Shown here: piece by piece, positions 33,476 through 45,658 of the stretch
How positions within the stretch are numbered: position 1 is the first letter of the stretch
How the letters are laid out: every line of letters starts with the position of its first letter
NCBI GenBank assembly: GCA_012932865.1
Contig: SAXG01000013.1
Coordinates: 620,001 to 684,000, forward strand
Length of the DNA: 64,000 nucleotides
Direction: 5' to 3'
From: Amylostereum areolatum
Lineage: Eukaryota > Basidiomycota > Agaricomycetes > Russulales > Stereaceae
Notes under the pieces: generated by a model
What the model was told of the DNA's origin: nothing
The model's input: only the letters and a program-made list of their open reading frames with translations
The model's database searches: none
Made by a program: the position numbers and the translations under genes

Positions 33476-33943
33476 CCTGTTTTTGATGATTATATCCGCT
33501 GCCCATTCCCAGTCTCTCGACGCCGACACCGACTTACAAGATACGAACAGTCCATTGGGTACAAACCCTGCTTATTGTCGGTGGAACGTCTTAAATTCGG
33601 CCCAAAACACATGGTGTTAGCTAGTCTCCGTGGCTGACCTAACCAGAAGATAGTCGTTCTGGTTGTACGGTTAGCATCTTATCGTCTGGTCAACGGTGCC
33701 ATGTGGCGGCCACCCATTTGTTTGGGCCTTACCGCTATCCGATGTGGCAAAGTATAGCGAGAACATACACTTTGATCCCAACGCGAATGGTCACCTCAAG
33801 TTGTCCTGGAAATGTCCAGTGGCCGCTCTTTCACGGTGGCGCAAAATCGACAGCAGCGTCTTCTGCTTTTATCGCCGCCTCATGTCTAATGGATGCGGCA
33901 AAATATCAGACTCGAGTGGCCTAACCACAGCGTCGACTACTGG

Positions 33944-33950
33944 TATAAAA
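33944..33950 (+). promoter_or_regulatory. TATA box of unknown gene B
   Basis: TATAAAA, 85 bases before the ATG at 34029, in the same sequence context as the box of gene A. Confidence 0.6.
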
Positions 33951-34028
33951 GACCCGGTCGGTTTTGCAGCCTTGTCCTCGCTCAATCCTGTCCCATCCTT
34001 CTATCACCTAACCAACAATCAACATACC

Positions 34029-35051
34029 ATGCACGACGTCATCGTTCACCTCCTGGACCATGCATTCCCGCTCTCGACTAGGGACGCTGAATCCCTTTTA
34101 TCCACGCCTATCTTCGAGGAACTATTCGAAAACAACTACTTTGAAGCCAGGCGCGGCAATAATGGGACCGTCAACTTGGATTTCGACATCCCTTACGCAG
34201 AATTCACGCAGTTATTAGCGTATTACACTCAGGACGCAAATGGAGCCCCACATGAACATTCTCACACCGCCGGTGCTCTTGCACTCGCACTCGCACTCAC
34301 CCCCCCGTCGGACAAATTGGACCTTTCTACACTCGAGATGGTGATGCTCCAAGCTATCGAGCAGGGACTGTCAGCGACGAACTTCGCTACCATCTACACA
34401 AAGGCCTACGAGCGTCGCTCTAGGCAGCTCCTTACACGTCTCGCTCGCGCTTCCTTCGCTCTCAACTTGCCCGCCATCGCCCATGCCATTCCTGTGGGCC
34501 CTTACAATTTGCTCGAGAGGTTCCGCTACCGTGCGGTTGTGGCGTTCCCCCTCTATTTTGCCGAGTCCTTCCCCCTCAAGGATGGCATCATCTCAGCGAG
34601 TCTGCGCCAGGCAGGCCACGCTCAAGGGTCTGCGTGCACGTGCTCGATAGAGCGCCTGCCGGGCAGTCGAGAGCACAGAAAGGTCAAGGTGTGGTTGAAG
34701 GCCTATGTGGAGCATACCTTACCTCACCTCGCCACGGCCTTTCTGAATGCCCCGCGCACGCAGGGAGCATTTGTGGTTGCACAACAGTGGGCCTGCCCGC
34801 ATTGTATCGAAACAAGGTGCGTCTCCGCTCGGCCTATCTTTCACTCGGAGTCGCCGCTCATGATGTTGTTTTGGGGCGTGTGTAGGTTTGAGACGTGCGC
34901 TAGCACCAGGCTTATACGTCCGAAAGAAGGGTCGGATTTTCAATTCTTCGTCGCGTTATACCATGACACTCTGAAAGAGTTTGCTGCCATAGTGAGTTTC
35001 CCCTATACCTGCTTTTGCCATGTCCATCCTGACGAAGTTCCTGTTACTTAG
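34029..35051 (+). CDS. Unknown single-exon protein, paralogue B
   Basis: The paralogue of the gene at 28222-29232: 340 residues, one exon. An ATG further upstream is in frame, but the TATA box at 33944 and the alignment with A favour MHDVIVHLLDHAFPLS. Shared landmarks: AFVVAQQWACPHC, ACTCSIERLPGSREHRKVK, WLKAYVEHTLPHL, FPYTCFCH and the VT stop context. N-terminal NGTVNLDFDIPYAEFTQLL corresponds to the BTB-like stretch of A. Conserved Cys pairs and Trp/Tyr positions with many substitutions elsewhere suggest selection for protein function after duplication. Function unknown. Confidence 0.65.
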   Translation: MHDVIVHLLDHAFPLSTRDAESLLSTPIFEELFENNYFEARRGNNGTVNLDFDIPYAEFTQLLAYYTQDANGAPHEHSHTAGALALALALTPPSDKLDLSTLEMVMLQAIEQGLSATNFATIYTKAYERRSRQLLTRLARASFALNLPAIAHAIPVGPYNLLERFRYRAVVAFPLYFAESFPLKDGIISASLRQAGHAQGSACTCSIERLPGSREHRKVKVWLKAYVEHTLPHLATAFLNAPRTQGAFVVAQQWACPHCIETRCVSARPIFHSESPLMMLFWGVCRFETCASTRLIRPKEGSDFQFFVALYHDTLKEFAAIVSFPYTCFCHVHPDEVPVT

Positions 35052-35425
35052 GAATGGGAGAATGTGGTCTCTACCATGCAACGGGCTCAGTAGGACACTC
35101 CGGTATACCCAAGTCTGTTTGTATAGAAAGACGTACCGGCCTCTGGATCTAGATGATACGAAGCTCATCGCTGTATACACGTTTTGCACCGAACGAACGA
35201 AGGGATCAATTGGTGGGGTCTTCAAACTTCGCGGCCTCATGCTTCGATTACGCCAGTGCGAGCAACATCAGGGAAAGCCTCTCCCGCAAATGCCGCGCCA
35301 AGGTCCTCTAATTAGCGTGCCGTTTAGATGGTGCCCTCTAAGGCGGTCTAGTACGTCAAAAGGTGTCTAAGTCAAGTCCGAGGTTTTTAGAGGTTACACA
35401 CATTGTCATTGTACGGACTCTCGGG

Positions 35426-38400
35426 CTAAAATACGGTCCTGTATGTATGGTGATCGAGGAATGAGCTGACACGGAATTTTGTACACTCCTCAAGGACATT
35501 ATAGCTTGTCCAATGACGGGGAGCGGTCGCACCGAAACGCGGGAAGAGCTGGACACTCCGTTGGATGTCTTCGATAGGGATGATTTCGGCGTCGCGTCGC
35601 CCATTGTGCACGGAACGAGACACACGGTACATCTGTGTGTCATCTTCTGGCTCCTTTGCGAACGGCGTGAACCACTCGATGTAGGCAAGGTGTTGTGGGG
35701 GTGTCGGACGTGTGGGTAGGTAGACGGTGTCGGCCGTCTTGGCAGATAGTCGGAAGACCACGCGCACTTGTGCGACACGGTAGCCTTGGTCATGACTAGT
35801 GTTCTGCGGGCTCGGGCCGGGCTCAAAGCCCACGGGTCGGGCCGGGTTTTGAAGGGCTCGGGCTGTGAGAAAGGGGAGCCCGAGCCTGATATGGGGGCTT
35901 GGGCCGGGTACAGGCCGGGCTCGGGCTTAGGCCCGGGCTTCATGCATACAAGTGAGGGTGCTAGTAGTTAGGGTTTCGGTGTCTATATAGAGTCTTAGGA
36001 ACTCTCTTGATTGGTGCTAAGAGCAGCGCGACAGTCTTCCCTTAGTTTTCGGCCTTGATTTGACGCTGCTGAAGTCAACGAGACCGTTATGTGCTGACAT
36101 AATCACGGTTAGCTTCCTTTTATGGCCATGTTTCGGCTTCCCACCCTCAGAGTTAAGCCACCTTCATTGTCGAGGAGACTGATCTCGCATCACATCCTTC
36201 CACATCTCACTCTTTATGCTCTCAATTGACGCAGATAGCTCAGTTTACTGTGTACCAAAAAGCCCGGGCTCGAGGGCCGGGCTTGGGCTTTCATCACCTC
36301 AAGCCCAAGCCTGAGCCTCATACTAGCCCGGCGACGGGCTCGGGCTGGGCTTGTAAAGCCCGGGCCGGGCCAGTCGGGCTCAGGGCCTCCGAGCCCGGCC
36401 CTGCAGAACACTAGTCATGACCGGTCAGTGGTGAAATCTCAGACGAGCAGCAAAGCTCACCTGCTACGCCGCGAGCACCTCCAGCTCCCGATTTAACCAA
36501 CACGGTGTCAAACCGACCGGGAACGATACGTCCACGGGTGTCCCGCCGCTGAGGGCGAACATGGACAGCATCTTGCTCGTCTTTTCCGTCCTCACGTTGC
36601 AGAGCGTCGTGATTCCAGAGCTTAATCTTGTGATACACGGCGATAGGTCTGGTCGGGATGAGTGTGTTATCAGCTTCGTGACGCGCGGGCCCAGGACCGA
36701 GATCTGGGTAGTTACACTTGACAATGAATGCTGCGAGTGCATCGGAAAAGTCAACGGCGCCGTACAGTTCATGGAGTCGATCGAACGAGACGGCTGGGAG
36801 TGTTGGATGTTTCGTCATCTGGGTGTGCATGTGAAGGTGCACCTCTGGTGTCCGTTCCGAAGTGATAGGAGGGTGCCCCAAAGAGCGCCACTGAATGAAC
36901 GCCGCATGCGCGTTGACCTTCTCGCGACATTCGAGCCATGCCGTCATTTGTGGATATTCATCTTTTCGGTTGGTAGCCCTGTACGCGTCTTTCGCAAAGT
37001 CGATGTGCAGGCGTTCCGATTGCTCCGTGTTGCTGTTATCTGTTGTACCGAAGAGCACGATGCTTGGCGAGTAGTGCCGTGCACCATGAACTTTCGGAAG
37101 GTTGAAATCCAGCCGGATTCCGAGATCAATGAAGATTGATTTATTGTCGTGGAAGCGCCGAAGAGCATCGTCCATCTGCGCAAGGGTTTCATCGGTATGG
37201 GATGGATATTGGGCAAGGTAGAGGAAGTCGAGAATTCCTCGAACGGCGCGGATGAGGCGGGCGGGACTGCGGCCATCTGGGAGAGGAAGATCTGCAATCA
37301 GACCAAGGAGAATGCGCGCGATGTGCTTGTGCTCTGTACCCGACACCCGGACAAGCGAGCTGATCCCATGTGTGAAGAGGCGAGCGTGGTGGTTGGGTGG
37401 CATCCGACGACAACGGGCATCAATTTCGTCGGGCCCAAATGCTTGCGGGTCCGAAATCCATGCAATGACATGCTTGATGACTCCTTGATACATCTGGTGG
37501 AGGATATCGGGTGTGCATGAGGCAAAGATGTTTACATAGGGCAAATCTTCCCAGAACGGATGGAAGATAGGGCGGAGGCGCGCCTCACGACATGCAGCGT
37601 GGTAGGTTGTGGGATCACCATCGGCCAGTTCAAAGACGTCCAATGCGTCGTCGGCATCACGGAAATCGAGGTCTGTGTCATCATCGTACTCTCCGAGAAG
37701 AGCGTGCGGAATCGGACATCTTGGACAGTCACCATAGAGTGTTGCCGTCACAAGAACCTGCTCCGGATAATCCCCAACGAATATAGCATAGATGGGATGA
37801 CAGCGACGCCAAACGCCATCACCGCTGACCATGGCGATTCCGGTTTCTCCGATGTCCTTGATGGGTGCAAGAATCCGACGCATGCACTCATGGAAAACGT
37901 TGCCGGTTGCACGGCGTCGGGCAGCCTTGTTGGAGATGTGGTCCAGTTTTGCTGTGGGCAGGTAGCCAATGAGGACTTGCGCCCGACGGGAGGGCTTGCG
38001 ACGGATGTCCTTCGGGATGTTTCCGATTGTCATGTAGACCGGGTATGCTGTCTTCCCGCGAAAGAGCGTGAGCTGAGTCTTGTCTGATGATATGATGAGG
38101 GGGATGATTGTTGCGCCAGGGAGTTTTGCCTCAATGCTTGTCTGCGGAAGAGAAAATTTGTGTTAGGTCGGAGGAGGGAACCGTAGAAGATGATGCCAAG
38201 CACCTGCACGTTCCACCACCAAGTGCCCGTGTTCATCTCATCGTACATCCGAATGTACAGCGCGCGGATGCAAGGAACAATGTCGCAAAAGTACACCTCA
38301 AAGTTCTCGCCACCGACCTGGATCTCCTCCATCGTGAACTTCGGCCGACCAGGCAGTTGTTCGTCGATGATCTTGTTGAGCTGAGCCGACGAGCAGAATG

Positions 38401-39289
38401 AGAGGTCGAGTTTCTCGGCAAGCTAAGTAAAAGAGGGTAATGAGCATTGAACTTGACGCGTGATCACTGGCAATTGGATGCATACCTTGTCCATCTGGAG
38501 GAGCTCAGAGACCGCGGTCGATGTTGGCCCACATGTTTTGGCCCAGTAAGCCATGGACCAGTCGAGTTTCGACTTGAACGGTGCCCAGATGTTTCCCGCA
38601 CTCCCAGATTCCAAATGCGAACGCAGAATGTCGTACTGTGACGCAGATACCTCTAAAGTGAGAGGTGCGCCAGCGCTCTCGCTCGGGAACGGCACGATCG
38701 TCGGGTGCACCCAGAGCTTTCCTTCAACACGTTGCCGTTCTTCGGGTGTAAAGAGGCGGCTAGAAGTATCTTGCGGAGCCGCTAGTTCGTCTGCAGGCAG
38801 TTCTCCTGGCGCCGATTGGGGTGCATTCGGGTTGATTACGGGCTCCAAGACGCGCCCGAGCTCCTCAAAGTTTCGCACATCCTCCTCTTCATCTGCTTCA
38901 TCTTCTTCCGTGGTTCCTTGATTCCTGTCAGAGACCGACATAGGAGCCGGAAAAACATTGTCGACATCCATAGGAGTTGCACGAGGATTATCGGCAGTGT
39001 TGCCAGCTGGATTGTCGAGTCCGAGTTCGGCAGGTGTATAACTTTCCGAAAAGTAGTCTGCGCCGACGCCCGTGTTCTCTGCTGATATGTTCTCCGCAAC
39101 TTGAGGATTTGGCGGTGCCATAAGACCGGGGAACAGGCTTTCTTGAAGAGCCTGGTATGCGGTGTGAGCAGCTTTGCATTCCTCGCGCGCAGTCTGTCTC
39201 CAGTGGTTTGTACGCCCGCGCGGTGAGAAGTTTTTGCTGCATCCGTTGCAAACTACGGAAGCCTTGGCCGTGGGCAGCTGATACGCCAT
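35426..39289 (-). pseudogene. Plavaka-type transposase, split by a hAT MITE
   Basis: Plavaka transposases are CACTA-related (CMC) DDE enzymes common in basidiomycetes. The start MAYQLPTAKASVVCNGC at 39289 opens a zinc-finger-like region (CNGCSKNF...H...C). An acidic linker follows, then WAPFKSKLDWSMAYWAKTCG, YDEMNTGTWWW, IGNIPKDIRRKPSRRAQ and VSGDGVWRRCHPIYAIFVGD. Next is FHPFWEDLPYVNIFASCTP, with DILHQMYQGVIKHVIAW. Introns lie near 38490-38420 and 38200-38140. The frame stops at 36411-36413 because the MITE supplies a TAG. Beyond the MITE, QGYRVAQVRVVFRL to SSFLDHHTYRTVF (35790-35426) completes the usual C-terminus in the same frame. Loss of about 120 residues probably inactivates it. Confidence 0.88.
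35797..36413. mobile_element. hAT-type MITE in the transposase gene
   Basis: 617 bp, with ends TAGTGTTCTGCGGGCTCGGG and its inverted counterpart (GCAGAACACTA at the right). Both sides carry the same 8 bases, gtcatgac (35789-35796 and 36414-36421), the target-site length of hAT transposons. Subterminal regions are full of GGGCTCGGGCCGGG-like words, a hAT habit. It has no transposase of its own. Confidence 0.9.
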
Positions 39290-39605
39290 GAGGATACAGC
39301 GTGTGTTGGAGGTCGTGATGTGGAAGAGAGAAGGGTGCGTTATATCCAATTTCACTATGCGCGGAGGAAATCAGCCGCCTAAATTCACCAAGTCCGTCTA
39401 AAACTCACCAAGACCCCACCAGACGTGAGAGTGCTCACGCTCCGCAGAGCCCGCACTATTACAAAACCTACGGCCATGTCAGCAAACGGCGCAGGACTTA
39501 TATTCGTACGCTCACCTCGCCGTGTCGACAGGCATCCTCGCTCTTCTTCCTCTTCCCCTCTTTCCTTCTCCCCTCTTTTTCTTTTCCGTCCCCCCCGTCA
39601 ACGGC

Positions 39606-42113
39606 ATGAGTTACCAGTCGCGCACGTTGAGAACGTCGCAGCGCAACACTTCCTCGGCCTCTGGGACCGCCAGCGCGGCACTCTCGCCAGCGCAGAAGGC
39701 TGCTGCTACTCGCGCTCGCACCAAGGCGTCGAAGGCTGCCGCTGCAGCGCAATTACAGCGAGAGCAAGCTCCTGTGGATGGTACGTCAATAGCTTTTTCC
39801 ATCGAATCACAGACCACTTACCATTTTTTTTCCGCTGGCTCTGTGGGCTGTGGCCGAAATAGATGTTGCATCCGAGCCTGTTACCGCCGGTATGTTGTAT
39901 TGCTGTCTTTGTTGGTGTCTTCCGACGCTCGCACTTCCCTCCTTTAGCTGCGGGCAAGAAACGAAAGGGGGGGAAAGGTGTTCAGGCCAATGGCCCAGCG
40001 GTGAAGAAGTCAAAAACTCGGAAGTGTGAGTACGTTCGCGTTCAATCGCGTGTGTTCCCACGGGCTGACATTGTCGTTCCACTTTCTTTAGCGCGCGCTC
40101 CTCAGCTTGTTCTTCAAGAGGACGAGCTTCCACCGGTTGCACTCAAGCTCTACGTGGACGGGACAAAAGGCAAGGCAAAGGCGGTTACCTCGGGTCACAC
40201 AGGTGTTGCCATGATTGAGGTACATAACTTTCACTTTGTATCAGGTTCCGAGTTGCTGATTGACGGATTTGTTTGTAGGACGAAAACGACGATGACGACG
40301 ATAACGGCCTCTCGCCGCTCTCCGAAGACGATTTTGATGCGATCGAAGATGACGACGGGGATGAGTTGGCGAAGACGAACCCGACGCAGTTCCAGCGTCA
40401 GGTGAACCTCGAGGTATGTGTTGTCCTTAACCTCCTCAAGTGCAGCATGCTAACGGATACTATAGCGTCCTACATGGCTCTCCAGTGCAAATTCGGCTGC
40501 GTCTTCAAGCCCATCTTTCGTTCCCATTGATCCTCGCCTCGATGCCCCTCAAGCCGTTGCGGGACCGTCGACTTCTAACACAGCTCCTTCTCCTCCGTCC
40601 GCTGTCCCTCCTGTTGCCCCGGTCTCGGCTCCTCTTCCTCCACCCATTCCTGTTTCTGTCCCCGCCGCCGTTCCATCCGCTGCCGCTGCCACCACCGCTG
40701 CCGCTGCCCCATCCGCTGCCACTACCGCTGCTTCTGCTGCCGCTGCCGCCGCTCCATCCGCTGCCGCCGCCGCTGCCGCCGCTCCACCCGCTGCCGCCGC
40801 CACGGCTCCTCCTCCTGCCACGGCTCCTTCCACGGCTCTTCCTGTCACAGCTGTTGATGCTGCCCACGGAGAGCAGGTCCAAGTTAACGAAGATACCACT
40901 GGAGGTAATGTCCGCCAGAGATACCTTTGGCGAATTTTAGGTCTCGTAGGCGACCGATTTGTCTCTGATGCTGAAGGTCCTCTAGCGGCCGGCGTGATCA
41001 ACCTTCCACCAGCAACAGTCGGAGGCGAGTTTCCGGAGAATACAAACTTGGTGCTGGGAGGCCCACATCAGCGGATGTCACTTCGAGTGCAATCGCACAT
41101 CGTTCAACTTGGAATCCGCGGCGCTTTCGTTCAGATTATATACGAGATCCTTCTAGTCCACGGGTTTCCCGATGCGACGCTCAGTGAGACATTCTCGCGC
41201 AATGCACTGATCCGAGCGGCGTCTCTCCGCGATGTCTGTATCGACATGCACCGCCGTTTGCTCCAGGAACCCGGGTACATCAACCGTCTCATTCCCTTGG
41301 TAAGTCAGTTTGGATTTTTCCTGGCAGCACGGTTCTCAGACCATTTCGTACTAGCCCATCGCTCGCATTGGTATCTTTCGCTTGAAGTTCAAGGAATCCA
41401 GCGACAATCACATCGTCGGAATGTACAACCTGCTTCCTGAAGGGGAGCAGAGTCAAGCGGCAGTAGCTTTCGCTGTCCGGGATTATAACTACATATTCCG
41501 TCGCAACTCTCCGGTGTGTTTTCACTGGTCATGTCTCTGTGGGTTTCTACTGACTTATAGTATCATACTGTAGGATGGGTTGACTGGGGCTGTGCGCCGT
41601 GGTCAACCTTACCGTCACCCAATCGGGATCACAATTCTTCACCAGACCATTTTCGCAAAGGGAATTCCGGACGGCTTCCGCGATAGGCTCCCGTTTACAA
41701 TTGACTCGGTAACTAACGAGCGTCGCATCGAGCTCCCGAAGGCAATGGTTGCACTGGCATTTACAGCGGTGAGTGACTCATTTTGATCTCAATATGATAA
41801 ACCTTTGCTTATCCTTGTGTAGGTTTACGCATCTCTGCACGAGCGTCGATCCGGGCATCATGTCAAGTCCGATTTCTCGGCGGGGACATACCTGGATGTG
41901 TACGGTGGCCATATTGCCACTTTGAACGAGATGGAGAACACTCGCCCCCCGTTCTACCACAGCTTCATGTCCGGTTTGTACACGGCGGCTTTGTAAGTTG
42001 TTTCCCTAGCTTTTCAATCCATTCCACTCATTTATCTGTCTAGAACAGGCCCTTTGTCGGTGCTGCCCGCCCCCGGTGTTCCTGCTGCATTGATTGACTA
42101 TAATGATGAGTAG
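39606..42113 (+). CDS. DUF6532-domain protein
   Basis: A protein family of unknown function common in Agaricomycetes. Start MSYQSRTLRTSQRNTSS at 39606. The first exons are rich in Ala, Lys and Arg (KAAATRARTKASKAAAAAQ, GKKRKGGKG), suggesting a nuclear, DNA- or protein-binding tail. An acidic patch and a long Ala/Pro run (about 40600-40850) follow. The DUF6532 region starts near 40990 and includes FSRNALIRAAS, HPIGITILHQTIF, ELPKAMVALAFTAVYASLHE and HHVKSDFSAGTYLDVYGGH. Short introns fit at 41300-41355, 41515-41575, 41770-41822 and 41993-42046. It is transcribed away from the Plavaka gene, 317 bases between start codons. Confidence 0.75.
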
Positions 42114-42651
42114 ATGTGTGTCCCCCTCCCGCTACGCTTACGTTCACTTCCGCTTTAGTCGATTCTCGTAATATGTGTTCGTGTACAATGGTTCTCGCTC
42201 CTGCTCTATTTCCCCTCGCATCCGTAGCTTCATCCCCCCCCCTCCGCTCATTCATTAACGCTTAGTTTACAATCCGTGCCTCGTGCTAATGTATGAAAAA
42301 TGGATACCCGGTTTCTCTAATGGTGTCTGAGCAAGCCCCAAAAGCCGTGACAAAGGCAGGACAATGGTATCTAAAAGTGAACCAAACCTATGTTGTGAAA
42401 ATGCTTGGATGCTGTTGAGATCAGTTTGAGACCACTGTTGGTGTGCGGCTGGACCGAGATGCGGCTGGACCGAGATTGTACCGTCTTGAGAAACCATTAG
42501 CCGCTAAATTAGATCTAGTAGTAAGAGGACCTTCCTAAACACGTCAAATCCTCTAACTCGCCGTTTAGGTCCAATATCCTCCAAAAAGATCCAATTCGCA
42601 CGAGAGGTTTTTACAGATGAATGATACACAACATCAAATCTTCATCCTTAC

Positions 42652-43868
42652 TATATCTCGTCCAGACCGTCTTCCATGTAATCTTTCAACTCCACATGAC
42701 GAGGTTTCCAACCTAACGCATTCCCCCTCCCTGCGACCATGTGTTCGTCCATAGCTACGAATGCCAGTAGCCTGAAGTTGCCCTAGTTATCTCACTAGCC
42801 CACCGTACCAAAGAAAAGAAAGAGGAACATACGGGTTGTTGAGGTCAACGAGCTTGACTGCCTTCGGCGTTCCGTCCTTGAGGACGCCCCTCCGCTGAAG
42901 CTCCCCGGCAATAGACCCGGCGATCTCCTTCCACGCCACGCCGTTCGCTGTCGCGTAGTAGTACCTCTCATAAGGACTCGCGCCCGAGTCCTTCCCCTCC
43001 ACCGCGATGTCAATCACGCGCAGGTAGAGGTCCACCAGGTCGTCGATGTGCACGAACAAGAACTCGCTTGTCCCCTCGCCGATATAAACCCCGCCGAGCT
43101 GGCTAAAGAGCTGTGCGAGGAAGCGGGTGAAGAAGGAGCGGGCGGACTTGACGGGCCCCTTGTTCGTTCCGACGATGCCCCCGGGGCAGAGGATATATGC
43201 ATTCAAGTAGCCTTCTTCGCCGGCCTTGAGAATCCTGGATAATGAATGTCAGCCGTGCGTGCCATCCGAATACGCATTTATACAAGTTGAAAGCTCACGG
43301 TACGTCGACCTGGCCGTGCATCATCTCGGGAGTGATGGCTTTGATATCGTCGACATTAATGTCCTTTGAATGGGGATCCGGCATGGTCAGACGCGCAATT
43401 TAGAGAGAGAAAGACGCGACCAACGAACATTCCAAACGCGACCTTGTGGATCGACCTTTCCGTCCGTCTTCTTGTCCAGGCAGACAGCGCACCCGCTGGT
43501 ATGGATGAGCGTTCCCTTTGGCTTACCTTCCTCAAACCGCTGCTTCATCCCAGCCAAGATCGCCGCGTTGAACGCTACATTGTCCGAGTCCGCCGTGTTG
43601 ATGACCAAGTCGGCCATCCGCGACTGCTCGGTGACGAGGGCATGGTCCTCGAAAGAACCCATAACGAGGGACAGACCGAGTGCGCGGATGGTGTCCGCAT
43701 GTTTGTCGGAGCGCAAGAGAGCGGTTATCTTCCAGTCAGGATAGCGTTTTACAAGCTCGACGAGGAGCGAGCCTGTATGGAAGAAAATCAGTTTATCCCT
43801 GCGACACCATCGGCGGGACACGAACCTCCAATATAGCCCGTCGCACCAATATAGAAAACGGAAGACAT
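42652..43868 (-). CDS. NAD(P)-binding epimerase/NmrA-like protein
   Basis: A Rossmann-fold protein of the extended short-chain dehydrogenase type. Start MSSVFYIGATGYIGG holds the GxxGxxG nucleotide-binding loop at once, as is usual. Then come SLLVELVKRYPDWKITALLRS, ADLVINTADSDNVAF and GTLIHTSGCAV. Later exons give AYILCPGGIVGTNKGPVKS, EFLFVHIDDLVDLYLRVID and YYYATANGVAWKEIA. The last exon ends ELKDYMEDGLDEI at 42652. It lacks an obvious YxxxK pair in the visible exons, so it may be a sensor-like NmrA relative instead of an active epimerase. At least four short introns. Part of its 3' end is copied at 33355-33475. Confidence 0.8.
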
Positions 43869-44331
43869 GTTCGAGGAATCTGTGGGTAAGTATCTCAATC
43901 CCTCCAAAAGTGACGTCGTATACTGTCGTATATATACGGCTGAGTCGGACGATGCCGAGCATGACGCGGCGTATCGGCTGCCCTTGAGCTGTCCACGGTT
44001 CGCCCACGCTGGGCCCACCGTACCTTTGGAGAGATTCTGCAGCGCTCGGACATAGACAATTTCAGGCCATGTACTGCTAAGAGGGATGTGCCGCGGTCGG
44101 AGACAAATTTGCGTATCTCGATGGCCGGCAGCGTTCAGTGGCCTGTGCCGTCCGTGAAATTCGACTCATTGCATCATCGACAATCGTCGTTAGAGTCCAT
44201 AGCATCATGCAGTTTGAGTGTATTTCGGAGCGCCCGAGTGAGCGCTCATCAGCGACGGCGAAGCACAAATCAGCATCCCTACTGTTGTACAGGCTATAAG
44301 TGTAAGTGAACAAGGAGATTCAGTGATCAGA

Positions 44332-45658
44332 CTATAGACCAGGACCGACAAACGGAAACGCCCCCACATCCAACGCATCCCACCATCTTTCTTGCCGCAC
44401 CTTCACCCAGCCTCTAAATGCCCCCACACATCCGTCACAGAACCTCTCCTCCATCTCTCCCCGCACCTCGTCCCATATTGCTTCAATCCCAGAGATAGGA
44501 TCATACAGGTACCTTCCAAAGATCCCGGAGCCATGTACATGCTCGTACCAGCTCAGCGTGGGTGGACTTGCGTGTGAAGTTGGCGGAGGCGGCTTCTCAT
44601 TGTCTTGGGAATGGCGACAGGAAAACACCGGGGGCGGGAGGTCGACGTCCGTGATCCAGTTGCTCGCCGCCGTTTGCCGCAGCCAGAGCAGTCGGATGGT
44701 ATCGTCAGCCGAGAGCTGGGGCGCGGGCGCGGACGAGCGCATGATCGCGTCAAACGCCGGCGAGCGAATTATCTCGTAGAATGCTCGTTTTAGGACGCGC
44801 GAATCCAGCTTGAACGTGCGAGCGAGAAGGACGGACTCGACGGCGTTGGGGAGAGGGCTGTTAGAGATTGTGCGCAGGTCGGCCGACCAGATGTCAGCGA
44901 AGGTTTTGAGGGCCCACTTGTGGATGTGTGGGAAGGAGAGGGTAGAAGAGGCGCGTATGACGCATTCAAGGATGTTAAAAGGCAGAGATATCGTCATGAA
45001 TTCGCTGCCCGAGCTCCGCGTCAGCCTTCGGTTCACTCTCTAAGAGAACGGTAGCAAGAGAGGGACGCACTTTGCGTGGTACAATGCATCCATCAAAAAC
45101 TCAAAAGAAGCGTCATCAACGTTGTCCACTGTGTAGACCACACATTTCTCCACGAGTGTCGACTCGCGCAACTCGGTGAAATCGCTAAAGCGTGCGGAGA
45201 AGTAGGGCGAGGCCATTGACAAGAGCGAGTTATGCACCTTGAACAGCGCGTTGCCACAGCGGACTACAACAGAGCCATCATAGAACCAGAAGCGTGGATG
45301 CCGACGGCAGTTTGTCAAGGTATCTGTCCGTCTTCGCTTCGTGGGTTGCTCGGGCTGAGGAGAGGTGGCAGGTTGACTTTCACTCGGAGAGTACCGTTTG
45401 GTGAAGCTCGAAGGCTCATGTCTGGGAGTACCCATATAGATTAGAAGCAGACAGACGAGACACACATGTGTCGACGTACATTACGAACGTACTGTGGCCG
45501 TCGGCGATGGTAGACATTTGACCAGGAGCGCGGGTTGTAGCGAGGAGACCCGTGTTCTGCATGCCCATATGGGTACGCACGGAGCCATCGACGGTGGACT
45601 CATTGACTGGACGCGGTTCAGGGAGCTTATCTGAGCTACTGGACGGTCTTCCTGCCAT
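44332..45658 (-). CDS. BTB/POZ-domain protein
   Basis: BTB domains mediate protein-protein contacts, often with cullin-3 ubiquitin ligases. The likely first exon starts MAGRPSSSSDKLPEPRP at 45658 and splices at a GTACGT near 45485. The second carries HPRFWFYDGSVVVRCGNALF, then KVHNSLLSMASPYFSARF, the BTB core. A further intron leads to SEFMTISLPFNILECVIRAS, HKWALKTFADIW and a C-terminal region rich in Trp ending GAFPFVGPGL. This layout is the common basidiomycete BTB family with a helical C-terminus of unknown role. The exact first exon is uncertain; an alternative start is MGTPRHEPSS at 45435. Confidence 0.75.

Larger units (their letters stand above)
29233..34028. other. Transposon-rich region without a convincing gene, 4.8 kb
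   Basis: Contains the 3' flank of duplication A, a MITE (29927-30062), a protein-like remnant (30123-30398), inverted-repeat arms around 30.06, 32.4 and 33.2 kb, an epimerase exon fragment (about 33355-33475) and the 5' flank of duplication B. A run of GTTCAACGTTCAACG/CTCGTGCCCGACG words lies at 30855-30910. Short frames elsewhere are not convincing. Confidence 0.55.
33490..35275 (+). repeat. Segmental duplication, copy B
   Basis: Counterpart of 27730-29460. Relative to copy A it has an extra stretch around 33610-33670 that contains ctgacctaaccagaag.tagtcgttctgg, a sequence also found at 29797-29820. Confidence 0.75.

Noticed and set aside
40600..40860. Minus-strand Gly/Arg- and Ala-rich frames opposite the DUF6532 gene
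   Set aside because: They mirror the Ala/Pro repeat tract of the plus-strand gene.
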